Shown: one piece after another, positions 34,859 through 45,382 of the stretch
Layout of the letters: each line of letters begins with the position of its first letter
How positions within the stretch are numbered: position 1 is the stretch's first letter
Position numbers and translations under genes: made by a program
From: Heterostelium album PN500
Lineage: Eukaryota > Evosea > Eumycetozoa > Acytosteliales > Acytosteliaceae
Length of the DNA: 64,000 nt
Assembly (NCBI RefSeq): GCF_000004825.1
Contig: NW_008805065.1
Coordinates: 620,001-684,000 of the forward strand
Reading direction: 5' to 3'
Notes under the pieces: model-generated
The model's database searches: none
What the model saw: the letters and a program-made list of their open reading frames with translations, nothing else
Told to the model about the DNA's origin: nothing

Positions 34859-36151
34859 ATGAAAAAAAGTAGCAACAAAACATTAATAATAGATGATATT
34901 ATCAATATCAAAGGAGAAATAGATCGTTTACAAAAGAAATTGGTGGATGACAATCCTTCAAATCAATTTCATCGAGGTCATGTTGAATATAAACTACCAG
35001 TGTTGATCATCACAAAGATACTTGAGTTAACTTGGATGCAAGCGACCTCTGACCGCATCACCCCTATATCTTCATACCGACAAGCATTACAACTGACATT
35101 AATCAACAAACAATTCTTTGGTATCGTCAGTAAGATGTTCAATAATGTCAGACTTCGTTCAAAAGAAAAGTAAGTACAATAACAATGATTATTGTTTAAC
35201 TTTCATAATTCATTGTTATTAAACATTATTTGCCTTATTAGAAGTAGATCTTCACCTTCACTCATTGGAAATGATCTTAAAGATAGACTTACCAGTGTAT
35301 GGTGTCCAATTAAACATATTGTAAAACTACAAGTTGGAATACTCATTTTTGAAGAGTTAATGAAACAAAACTCTGCTCATCTCACTCATATTCTATCAAC
35401 TGTTGAAAAATTGAATGTTGTGCGTGAAACTAAAATCGGAAATATAAAAGAGAACTGCCTAAAAACTTTTGTAAACATCGCCACCAATCTTCGCTCGCTC
35501 TGTCTCTATCGTTTAAAAGTGGAACCTTCACACCTGATTGTAATCTGTTCAATTAAATCACTTAGAAAGATAGATATTTCCCACACTTTTAGTGACATAC
35601 CTGATTTTATCACAACCCTATGCAATGGTTTACCTTTCTTAGAATCTATCAAATCGGGATATTTTCATGTCACAGATATTCCAAAGTCGTGTCGTTCAAG
35701 AATTAAAAAGATTGGAGTTAAATTGGGGGAGACCGAAGAAACCAAAACTGATGAAACCTTTGAATTTCCAAATCTCCAAAAGCTATCCGTCTATATCTAC
35801 TCCCGTCCCGTTTTCTTTAAATATTTCTCACAATCCAATATCACACATCTATCTCTATTTTTAAATAATCAATTAGAATTCGATCAATGGATAGCAATCA
35901 TCATAGAATTAAAGTGTCTGGTCACTCTCGAGGATTTAATGTATCATCGTCAATCAGATCGCTATTTTATATACAAACTTAAATCGATTATACTACCAGC
36001 AACACTATCTCGAATCATCATTCCCTCCAACACCGATGAAGTCTTTAGAGCAAACAACTATTTGATTGATATTGGATTTCAATATTCCAGAGATCTTGAT
36101 CATTCAGATATCCACATTAGAAGAATGGTTTTTAATAAATTAACAATTTAA
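34859..36151 (+). CDS. F-box-like / leucine-rich-repeat-like dictyostelid family protein
   Basis: Two exons (34859-35169 and 35242-36151) encode 406 residues. A short helical N-terminus is followed at about 40-100 by an F-box-like segment (YKLPVLIITKILELTW, then LTLINKQFFGIVSKMFNNVRL). The remainder has irregular leucine-rich spacing (LTHILSTVEKLNVV, LRSLCLYRLKVEPSHLIVI, SLRKIDISHTF), resembling degenerate LRRs of substrate-recognition subunits. Dictyostelids have large families of such intracellular proteins. A role in SCF ubiquitin ligases is inference only. No signal peptide is present. The intron is 72 nt, phase 2. Confidence 0.7.
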
Positions 36152-37630
36152 TACAAAGAAATAATAATAAGTAGAAAATAATAATTTAATCAATGTTTAA
36201 AATAAAAACAAATCTTATTGTGATTAATTCATTATAAAACCCTGTAGGATATATGTATTCTTTATTTCTCTGAAGTTATTAAAAAAACTACAAAAAATAC
36301 TAGACACTTTTAAAACGCCACAAATAAAATTGTGTCTATTATTTTCAAACAGACTTTTCACTAGTATAGTTTTATCCAAATCTTACTCTGTCTTTATTTT
36401 ATTTTTTTTGAATATTGTTAAAAAGGTGGTTACTATAAAGATTGATAAATCTATTGTAATCAACAATATAAAATTAAGAAACGAAATATTATTACTATTT
36501 TGAATATTGTTATAAACATAGTTGTTTTAACTATAGTTATTAATATTATTGATCTAATTAATACAAATATATAGATATAAAAATTAATTGAAAATATAAC
36601 TGTAAATATTAATAGTTTAATATATTTTTGTGTAACAGTTAAATAGATGTAAATATAAAGGTGAAATCACAATAAACACTTAAAAAGGTGTTATATTTAC
36701 AGATAGCATCTATGTCTGTATTGAAAGAAATTTTTAAAAAATGAAATGGTGGTGTCATGTTTTTTTTTTTTGACAACGTTTGTGCATATGTCCTACGTGG
36801 TAAAAAATTCCACTTTCCAAAACTGATCATGTGCAAATAAATAAACGTGGTAAAATGATTTGTGAATTTTTCACCCAAAAAAATGATTAACCTAAAAGTA
36901 ATTTCTTTCATTTGACTAATTTATGCCAATTCATATAAATATTTTACAAATTGATCAATAAGAAAACTATCTAAATCAGACCAAAAATGGAAGCATTAAT
37001 TCTAGATATTTATCAAAGAGCCTTTGGATATGACTTATAGGCCTACTCTTAATCAAAGAAGCAATGATCACACCAAACATTCACATATCATTAAAAATAA
37101 ACAATAAAACAGTGACTGCTTATCATCACTGTCACCATCAAATTTCGTTCAAAACACACAACTTGATTTGTATCTCAGTCAAGCCCAAGAATGAGTGTAA
37201 TACCTTGCAATTATAGTATAAGCACTGCTGTTTATTGGGGATCAAAAAATCAAAACACAGTTTATGAAAAATTTTTATTAACAAACCTATTGTCAAAGAT
37301 CATCAGACACTCATTCTCAGAGTTGAAGTTAACAATAATTATATCATAGACTCCCACAAATTAGGTGAAACATCACAGGTTTTGAGAAAAATGTTTCGTA
37401 ATATTCTCAAAATATCATCCACACTAAATATTATTGGATTCTTGTGGTGTTTTGTGTTCTCAAAAAGTATTTAAAATGTGATGATTCAGCTTTATAAATC
37501 ATTATTCAAATTACCAATTAAACAACAACAACAACAATTATATATTTGTAAAATTCATATTCTGTACAAATACAATTAGTTTATATCTCTTTTATTACCT
37601 CTTATATATCTATAAATCAACTTTTAAAAA
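36152..37630. other. 1.5-kb gene-poor region
   Basis: No convincing gene is seen. A 90-codon - strand frame at 36639-36911 has no family resemblance. An 11-bp inverted repeat occurs at 37188-37198 / 37307-37317 (AGAATGAGTGT). The segment 37085-37450 is somewhat less AT-biased than its surroundings. Two copies of ACGTGGTAAAA lie at about 36793 and 36845. The final 100 nt are likely the promoter of the thioredoxin-like gene. Confidence 0.4.
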
Positions 37631-37993
37631 ATGTCATTACCAGAATTTATCTCAAGTTGGTCCCAAATCTCCAACAAAGAAGATTTCATGTTCCAACTCA
37701 ATGATGCCGATGAAAATCAACTTACAGTAGTTTACTTTGGTCAACCAAATTGTATTGCTTGCGATTTGGTCAAAGATTTTATGAGAGCCTTACCAGGTAG
37801 ATACCCTAATGCAGTTTTCTTCCAAGTTCCATTTGGTTCCTCAGTTACTGTTGATTGTATGTGGGCCAATGATGTCGCAATCTATCCATTCGTAAAGGTC
37901 TTCAAGAATTTTACCACAGTTCAAAATCATATGGGTTACGTTACTGGCTCTGGTACTACTATGATCGATAATTTAATCAAGAAATACTATTAG
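37631..37993 (+). CDS. Thioredoxin-fold protein with CIAC active site
   Basis: A single exon encodes 120 residues without a signal peptide. The fold pattern of thioredoxin is visible: strand LTVVYFGQPN, redox motif C41-I-A-C44, helix LVKDFMRALP, strand AVFFQVPFG, then the cis-Pro loop at IYPFVKVF and a C-terminal helix. Classical thioredoxins have WCGPC; here the motif is NCIAC, so the active-site Trp, Gly and Pro are changed although both cysteines are kept. It could be a diverged thioredoxin with a specialised partner. The start ATG has an ideal AAAAAATG context. Confidence 0.8.
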   Translation: MSLPEFISSWSQISNKEDFMFQLNDADENQLTVVYFGQPNCIACDLVKDFMRALPGRYPNAVFFQVPFGSSVTVDCMWANDVAIYPFVKVFKNFTTVQNHMGYVTGSGTTMIDNLIKKYY

Positions 37994-38291
37994 GAATAAT
38001 AATAGACTTATCACAATCACAAATTTATAATAAAATAAACTTTAAAAACCCTTTGGCATTTATAATTCACCACAAATATAACATGCACAGTTGTTGGAGA
38101 CGTCGTTGAATTGTGATAGTAACGTCATAATGTAATAATATAGTGATGTTATAATAATAAATAGTTTATGTATTTAAATATGGTTGTGAAATATAATGAA
38201 TTTTATGAATTGTTTATTGAGTTCTTGTTGCGCTTATATAATCTTATTAACTTGTCGGTTAGGCAATTGTCGGTTGATTGACATCTTGGAA
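37994..38291. other. Spacer with GC-richer patches
   Basis: About 300 bp without a gene. Two less AT-biased patches occur: 38085-38125 and 38248-38280, where TTGTCGGTT is repeated twice 17 bp apart. The function is unknown. Confidence 0.35.
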
Positions 38292-40245
38292 CTACGATTC
38301 CAACAGATTCCTATTTGAAACGATATCAACTGTTCCATATAAGAATCCATTCGGTGAATCTTCAATAGTCAGATTCCAATTTAAAAATCCATATAACTTG
38401 ATAGATGAACCTGCTATCAACTTAGTTAGCAATGGTTTCATAATGTCATTTGCTAATTGTAAAGATGTCAGTAAATTTGATATCTAATAATATAAATAAA
38501 ATATACATTCCTGTGCTGATTACCTTTAGACTTGCAAAACCACCAAACTTGGATCGTAAATCACTCGATTGAATATAAAATCCTGATAATCCAATTGTAT
38601 AATAGAAATCTCCAGAAATTACCAATGGTGGTACAGTGAAATTGATTGAATAGCTTTGTATATATGGGTCAAATATACCTTTGAATACATTTGAATTACC
38701 AAAATCGATTGTTGGAATTAAATCTGGATTTTGTTGAGTTGTTGAAAAAACCACTGAATTATTGATTGGTAAATAATTTAAATTGTAGTTCATGATTCTG
38801 TTGGTAAAATTAATAGTTTGAATGGTAGTTAAATCAAATGTTTCTATAAATAAAATTAATTTTGTTAAAAAAAAAAAAAAAATACCAATTTAAATTTTTA
38901 TACAATACCATTTTTATCAAACTTTAACTCGGATGGTAACACTGAGAAATCAGAGTTGTATGCTTGAGAATAGTATAACACTGAATTAAATCCAGAACTA
39001 TCGGTGAATACCATTTGATATCCAAATTGGAAATATTGTGTTTGAACTTCCATTTCAAATACTCCATTGATTCTGCTACCAGAAATCAACTTTGGATTGA
39101 TAACTTCACCAATGAAAACAACTGCCAAAGGATAAACCGAGGTTATAGTAATACGAAGTAACTGTGTTGTTGGTGAAACTTTGATAGATTCTATCTTGTT
39201 AAATGTGATCGGTTGTTTTGGTACTATTAAAAAACAATTTTAATAAATTAATATATATGTTTATTGAAATTAATAATTGATAGTTACCTGAAGATGTTAT
39301 AGGAAATTTAAGGAGATTGGAAGAAGAAAGTTTTCCTGATACACCACCTCCATAAATTTCTGATCTTTGAATAGAAACTATACTGGTATGTATCACTATT
39401 CATTCTGAGTGTTGGATAAATTAAAGATGGCCATTTATAGAATAATATTGATTGACAATTGAAAATGAGAAATCCCATTTATCTAAAACACTTTGACTCA
39501 CATTGAATCCGAGCTGTGGACCAATGCTATAGGTAATCAATCCTAATGGTAAACTAACTAATGAGAAGATAAAGTTTAGTTACAGATCAAAAACAATTGA
39601 AAAAATAAAATTTTTACTTGGATTAATAGTATAATTAAGGAAAATATTTAGCTGATTCGGATTTGTTCCAACAAAATATGCATCTGAAGGCTCCATACCA
39701 CTGATGTATTGAAAGACTGTAATATTAGAATTATTGGGTGGATCAAAATAGGATTTGATTTGTTTAAATATTTGGAATGGTGAGCTATAAATATTAGGAT
39801 AATCCATCGGTTTATCTTCCAATTTAAAAATTCGAAGTATTTTTCTTAGATCAGCCATTTGGGAGTAGGATTTCATTAGTGGGGTAGCTGCTTTTGTTGG
39901 ATAAGTAGATATCCCAAAACCCTTATTGATAAAAGGTAATGTGAAGAGATTATCTATTTCTAAATTAGACGGATCTTGACCATTATAGTATTGAATCTGT
40001 ACGCCTATAGAAGTAGATGAGTCTATCGGACCAAGTGGAATCTTTGCTATCCTTGCTATATATAATCGACTGTTTCCCAATATTGGAATCATCTTACAAT
40101 TCTTGTTGAGAGCTACACAACCCATATTCACTTTAAATTGATTGTAATTAATGCCATTCGGAAGATTAAGAACCTCAACCGGATATGTGGTTACCATCGG
40201 AAGCAATCACACTTGAAAATTTCGATGTTGGTTATAGTATTCTCT
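38292..40245 (-). pseudogene. Truncated, frameshifted ComC-like pseudogene D
   Basis: This copy matches exons 3-7 of gene C but lacks exons 1-2 and everything after the middle of exon 7, including EGF, ComC domain and membrane helix. The lesions seen are these. The exon 3 start is out of frame, with a TGA directly before the open part at 40206. Relative to gene C, 7 nt are missing in exon 4 near 39440. A second frameshift in exon 4 lies near 39370-39400. The GT donor after exon 6 (near 38510) is lost, reading GAATGT where gene C has GTAAGT. Exon 7 ends in TAG at 38292-38294. Exon 5 (about 39228-38909) is intact and part of it is nearly identical to gene C. Confidence 0.88.
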
Positions 40246-40419
40246 ATAATCAGATGTAACGAGGAGAAGAAAAAATGTTTGTTTATTTATTACCTATAAA
40301 AACACACAAAAATGAAAAATAAATATATAACATTTTTGTTTGTATCTTTTTTAATGTATTTTAGTATGTTTTTTAAAAAAAAAGATTTGTTTGATAGATA
40401 AATATTTATTTATTTTTTT

Positions 40420-43400
40420 TTAATTTTTATCCATTGCTTTTAGTTTATTTTCGATTGCTCTATTCTGGGATCTCGTCTTTTTTCTTTTGTATAGCAGCAT
40501 TGAAGTTCCTACAATCAAAGTAATGAAAACAACAGCACCAACTACAATTCCAGCAATAGCACCATTACTGAGCTTTTTGGATTTTGATGAACAAAGTTCG
40601 TTGGTTGAATCACCATCGACATCGATAAGATTCGAAAAATCAGGATCAATTTTAACATTACGATCATAGTTTGGAATGGTGATTCCAACACTGATCTCTC
40701 TGAATTGCGATGTGTCTGTTGTGTTGTTGTTTGTGGTACTGTTTTCATTGTCGACAATGTTGTTTGTGATATTTGTGAATCTATCATCCACCATTGCAAA
40801 CGATAAGAATCTTCCATATAAACTTGTTTTGTCGATATTCATCTTGATCCATGCAACATTGTCACCATTTGAACCAAGTTGTTTCGACGAGCATGAATCA
40901 CCGTTTGAATTCTGAATCAATGCACTCATCACAATCTGGAGATAATTTGTCTTCATGAGGAATGAATACGATGAAATATCCAAAGTATATTTGATTGATG
41001 ACTTTTGAACTTTGATTGTTTGTCCTCCAAATTGAATATCGGTTTCATTGATAAAGAATTCGATTGTGACATTGATTGTTGTTGTTGTTCCTGGTAATAT
41101 TCCAGTATAAAAGTAAGTTGGGTTTGATGTTTTTGTTGTTAGATCTGTGAAATCCCAACTATCGACATTGTTTCTCTTGACAATATTCATTGTATCATCC
41201 AATTCTCTGATCTCTCCAATTTTAATACTTGAAAAGATTGTACTGTCTGTAATATTGATACCTGTCGATGGATCTGGTTGTGGAGTAGGTGTTGGAATGA
41301 TAATAATTTCTAAAAATTATTTAAAGAAAAAAGTTAGTATTGAGAGTTTTTTAGATAACCAAATAATAGTTACCAGAATTACATGATGGTCCTGTCCATG
41401 GTTTCTGACAAACACATCCACTCTCAAGACATTGTCCTCTATTACTACAATTGTTTGGACAAACTGTATCTGACGGTTTTGGTGTTGATGTTACTGGTGG
41501 AGTTTGTGTTACGGTTGGTGTAGGTGTGGGTGTTATATCTGGTAATATCATACTCGATCCATTAGGAAAGATCTTGATGATATTTGATTGAGTCATATCA
41601 ACTTGAACTTGCATATAAAAATATGGAATATCATTTAATGATGGGATTCTATTGTTCAATTGTATAATAGATCCAGAGAAGAAATCGAATTGAATATATT
41701 GCCATTCACCATCATCACCATATTTGATCAATGTTTGGAATTGTTTGGAATCTAAACCAAATGAATTTCCATAAAGTGTTATTGATCCACCTGAATTTGA
41801 AATATTGCTTGCTGATTGAATATATGGTTGATTGGTGGTAAAATATCTACTGATGTTGTAAATGAAATTTGATTGTTTCAAGTCATCGGTCACATATCCA
41901 TTGATATTGAAATTATTGTCAACCAATCCATAAACTGAAATAAAAATATTGTCGAAACCATATCCAAATGGTATTTGGACACTTCCAGAAAATACAGCAA
42001 ATGTTTTGTTAACATTGTTTGATAGTTGTGTTTCTATATAGATTGGATTGCTGTATTCAGAAGATAAAACAATGACTGGTGTATTACTAATCGATAGTCC
42101 TGTGGAAAGAGAAACTTCGCCATCACTAACCGATATTTGGAAACTAACATTTCGATTGAGTGACCCAACATCAATACTTCTTGGTTGAACTGAAAAACTT
42201 GAAATAAATGGTGGAGTGTCATCGATAAGAACGGCTGTTGTTTAGAGAAAATTTGTTAAAATTTTCACATTTGAATAGTTAAATCAAAATTAATCTTACT
42301 TTGACATGTAGCTTTGATTTCAAGCTGATATTCATCACTATCATATATTTCTATTAATTGATCGGGAATTTCATAGGTATTGATATTAGACCGGTCATAT
42401 AGGCGAAGATTGGCAAGTCTGAAGGTCTGCTCACAGCAACTTGAAGTATTGTATTGGTAATTAATTTGGTAAACACCATAGAAATTGTTTCCTGAAACTA
42501 AACTAGAGTTGGTGAAAGTAATTGATATTGGCTTGGGGTTCTTATTTGATATGATATCAACTGTTCCATATAAGAATCCATTTTGGGTATCCTCAATGGA
42601 TAGATTCCAATTTAAATATCCATATAACTTGATAGCTGGACCCGCTTGTAAATTAATCAAAGTTGGTTTCATTGTATCATTTGCTAAAAATAAAAAAGTA
42701 AATAAATTGGATTTTTTTGAATTTCTAAAAAATATAGGACTTACTTGAACTAGATACTTTTAAGTTTGCCAATTCACCAAACTTTGTTCTTAAATCACTT
42801 GATTGTATTGAAAATCCTGATAATCCAAGAGTATAGGGTAAATCTAAATAAATAACCAATGGCGGGATTGTGAAATTAATAGAATAAAGTTGAATACTTT
42901 GATCATAGAATCCATTGAAAAAATATGAACCTCCAAAATCGATTGTTGGAATTAAATTTGGATTTTGTTGGGTTGTTGAAAACACCACTGAATTATTGAT
43001 TGGTAAATAACTAAAATTGAAATTCATGATTGTGTTGGTAAAATTAATAGTTTGAATGGTAGTTAAATCAAATGTTTCTAGAAAAAAAAAAAAAATTATT
43101 ATTTTTGTTAAAACATAAAATAAAATATTAATGTAAAATTTTTATACAATACCATTTTTATCAAACTTTAACTCGGATGGTAACACTGAGAAATCAGAGT
43201 TGTATGCTTGAGAATAGTATAACACTGAATTAAATCCAGAACTATCGGTGAATACCATTTGATATCCGAATTGTAAATATTTTGTTTGAACTTCCATTTC
43301 AAACACTCCTTTCTTTCTGTCACCTGAAATCAACTTTGGATTGATAACCTCACCGATGTAAACTACCACCAATGGATAGAATGTGGTTATATTAATACGA

Positions 43401-45045
43401 AGTAACTGTGTTGTTGGTGAAACTTTGATAAATTCTATCTTGTTAAAAACATTAGTATGTTTTACATCTAATTGTTATAATTGAAATGATTAGTTTGTGT
43501 TGTTTAATTAAATTGGTTATAAAATTTATATTACTGTTTGATAATATAAAAGAGTCGTAGGAATTAGAAGAAGTAAGCTTTCCTGTGACTGTTCCGGAGA
43601 AATCAACCGGTCTAGGAACTGAAACTCTATAATTAAATGCACCTCTGTTGTCTGAAAATATTGGATAGATTAAAGATGGCCATTTATATTGAATAGTATA
43701 ATATTGATTCTGCATTGAAAATGAGAAATCCCATTTATCTACAACTGTTTGAGTTACATTATATGTCAGTAGTGCTGGTTCAATAGTACATGAAATCGGT
43801 TCCACCGGTAGTAAAACTAAAAAAGAAATGAAAATCGATTAATTAAACTGTATACAGAAATAAATCAATAAAGAATAGTTACTTGGTGATTGCACGTAGT
43901 CAAGGTACAACTTGGAAAAAGTAGCTTCGGTAACCAAGTATCCACTTGATGGAGCTGAATCACTAATTACCATTAATATAGCTATGTTCTTATTAGAGTC
44001 TGTAGAATAGTAGGATCTAATTCTTCGGAATGCTTGGTATGGTGTGTTAAAGTAGGTAGGATAAGCTATTTCCACTTTCTCAGCTGCATAGATTAGGATC
44101 ACCTTTCTTAGGTTATTTTGTTGAGTATATGTTTTCATTGTTGCTGCAGTATTGTTTCGTGGATATGAAGCCAATGAACTGCTAATGAAATCGTATGGCC
44201 GTCTGAAGAGATTGTCAAATGAATAGATGTGTGCAGTTTGATCAGTATAAAATTTAATATTGGCACTCATCGTTACACCACCTGCATTCTGGCTAACTGG
44301 AAAATTACTAATCGTTAAAGAAAAGAGATTTCCGTTTCCAACGACCGAACCAATTGAGCAAACTCTGTAGGGGGTAGTGCAGCTTACAAAATTATCGAAT
44401 TGACCATAAACAATTCCACGAGGAAGAGTTTCAACTTCAACATAGTATTTAAGATATCCTTTCTGATCGATTATAGATGAAGCATTAGAGATAGATCTAA
44501 AGTTAAAATCGGAAATGTCTTAAAAAAGAGAGATCTTGGTATTATTATTAAAAATATTTGAAGATTTACTTTTAATCAACTTACAATTACAAGTGATATT
44601 AATGATTGGATACAAAGCTGAAGTAAGACCAGCTTTTTCAAAATATAAATTAAATTGGGTGGTAGAACTGTTCGATTTGATTTTGACAAGAAATGAAATT
44701 ACTTGATTAGTTAAAAGATTGTTGGAAATTATAGTTGCATTTCCAAATGTGATGGCTGTGTCGTTGAAAATGAAATCGCCTGGATCTAGTAGAACCGGTG
44801 CTAAAAACATTGCTGAGAATGGAATCAAACATGTTTTATCATCTGTATTGGTGACGTGTGGTTGTAAATCTGTTATTTGTTTTAGAATAGGTTTTGTTTG
44901 TCCATTTGTTAAATCTGCAAATTTAATAAATTAAAATTAAAAAAACAATCAATAATAAATTTTTAAAAAACATTGCTTATCAAAACATACCTGTTTTTAT
45001 ACATATAAAGATACATAGAAATAAAAAGAAATATTTAACTATCAT
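40420..45045 (-). CDS. ComC-like EGF-domain cell-surface protein C
   Basis: Nine exons (45045-44991, 44914-44585, 44518-43883, 43816-43535, 43467-43153, 43077-42745, 42683-42300, 42234-41374, 41309-40420) join in frame to 1361 residues. The signal peptide is MIVKYFFLFLCIFICIKT. Six extracellular modules follow, then an IPT/TIG-like segment in exon 8 (SGGSITLYGNSFG), a Thr/Pro stalk and one EGF-like domain (about 1036-1064; CSNRGQCL...CVCQKPWTGPSC). The last exon encodes a ComC-type domain (WIKMNIDKTSLYGRFLSFA, GITIPNYDRN) and a transmembrane helix (NGAIAGIVVGAVVFITLIVG) with a basic tail. All eight introns are phase 1. It is more distant from A and B than these are from each other, and is the parent type of pseudogene D immediately downstream. 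Confidence 0.88.
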
Positions 45046-45382
45046 TATTTGTTAAAAATGAATCTGAGTAATGGTCGAAAATTCGATTTTACAATTTTCA
45101 AGATGAACCAAGTTCAAAGTAACCCAAACATAATTCGTTACCAGATTTTTGTTTCAATACAAAAAAAATTAAAAAAAATCACGATTTTTTGTGCTAAAAT
45201 CTAATTTTTCTGGGCTAGTCACTGGTAAACCAATACAATCATGCACCATTACTGTTTTTTTTACAAAGGAATATTATAATAATGTGGTTGTGGTTATTTT
45301 TGGATGTTTTTTTTAAACATGTGTAATTTATGTATTTTTTTGATTAATAATAATAGTTATAATTATAAAGATATTTGTGTGA
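45046..45382. promoter_or_regulatory. Spacer, Sec1-like 3' end and ComC-like C promoter
   Basis: A 337-bp AT-rich region between two - strand genes, with long A and T runs near 45165-45185 and 45255-45262. No gene seen. Confidence 0.4.

Noticed and set aside
36639-36911. 90-codon - strand open frame in the 1.5-kb gene-poor region
   Set aside because: Biased composition, no domain, poor start context and no paralogue; probably chance.
37352-37359. TCCCACAA resembling the upstream element of dictyostelid small RNA genes
   Set aside because: One eight-base match in AT-rich DNA is weak, and no downstream conserved Class I RNA motif was seen at the expected distance.
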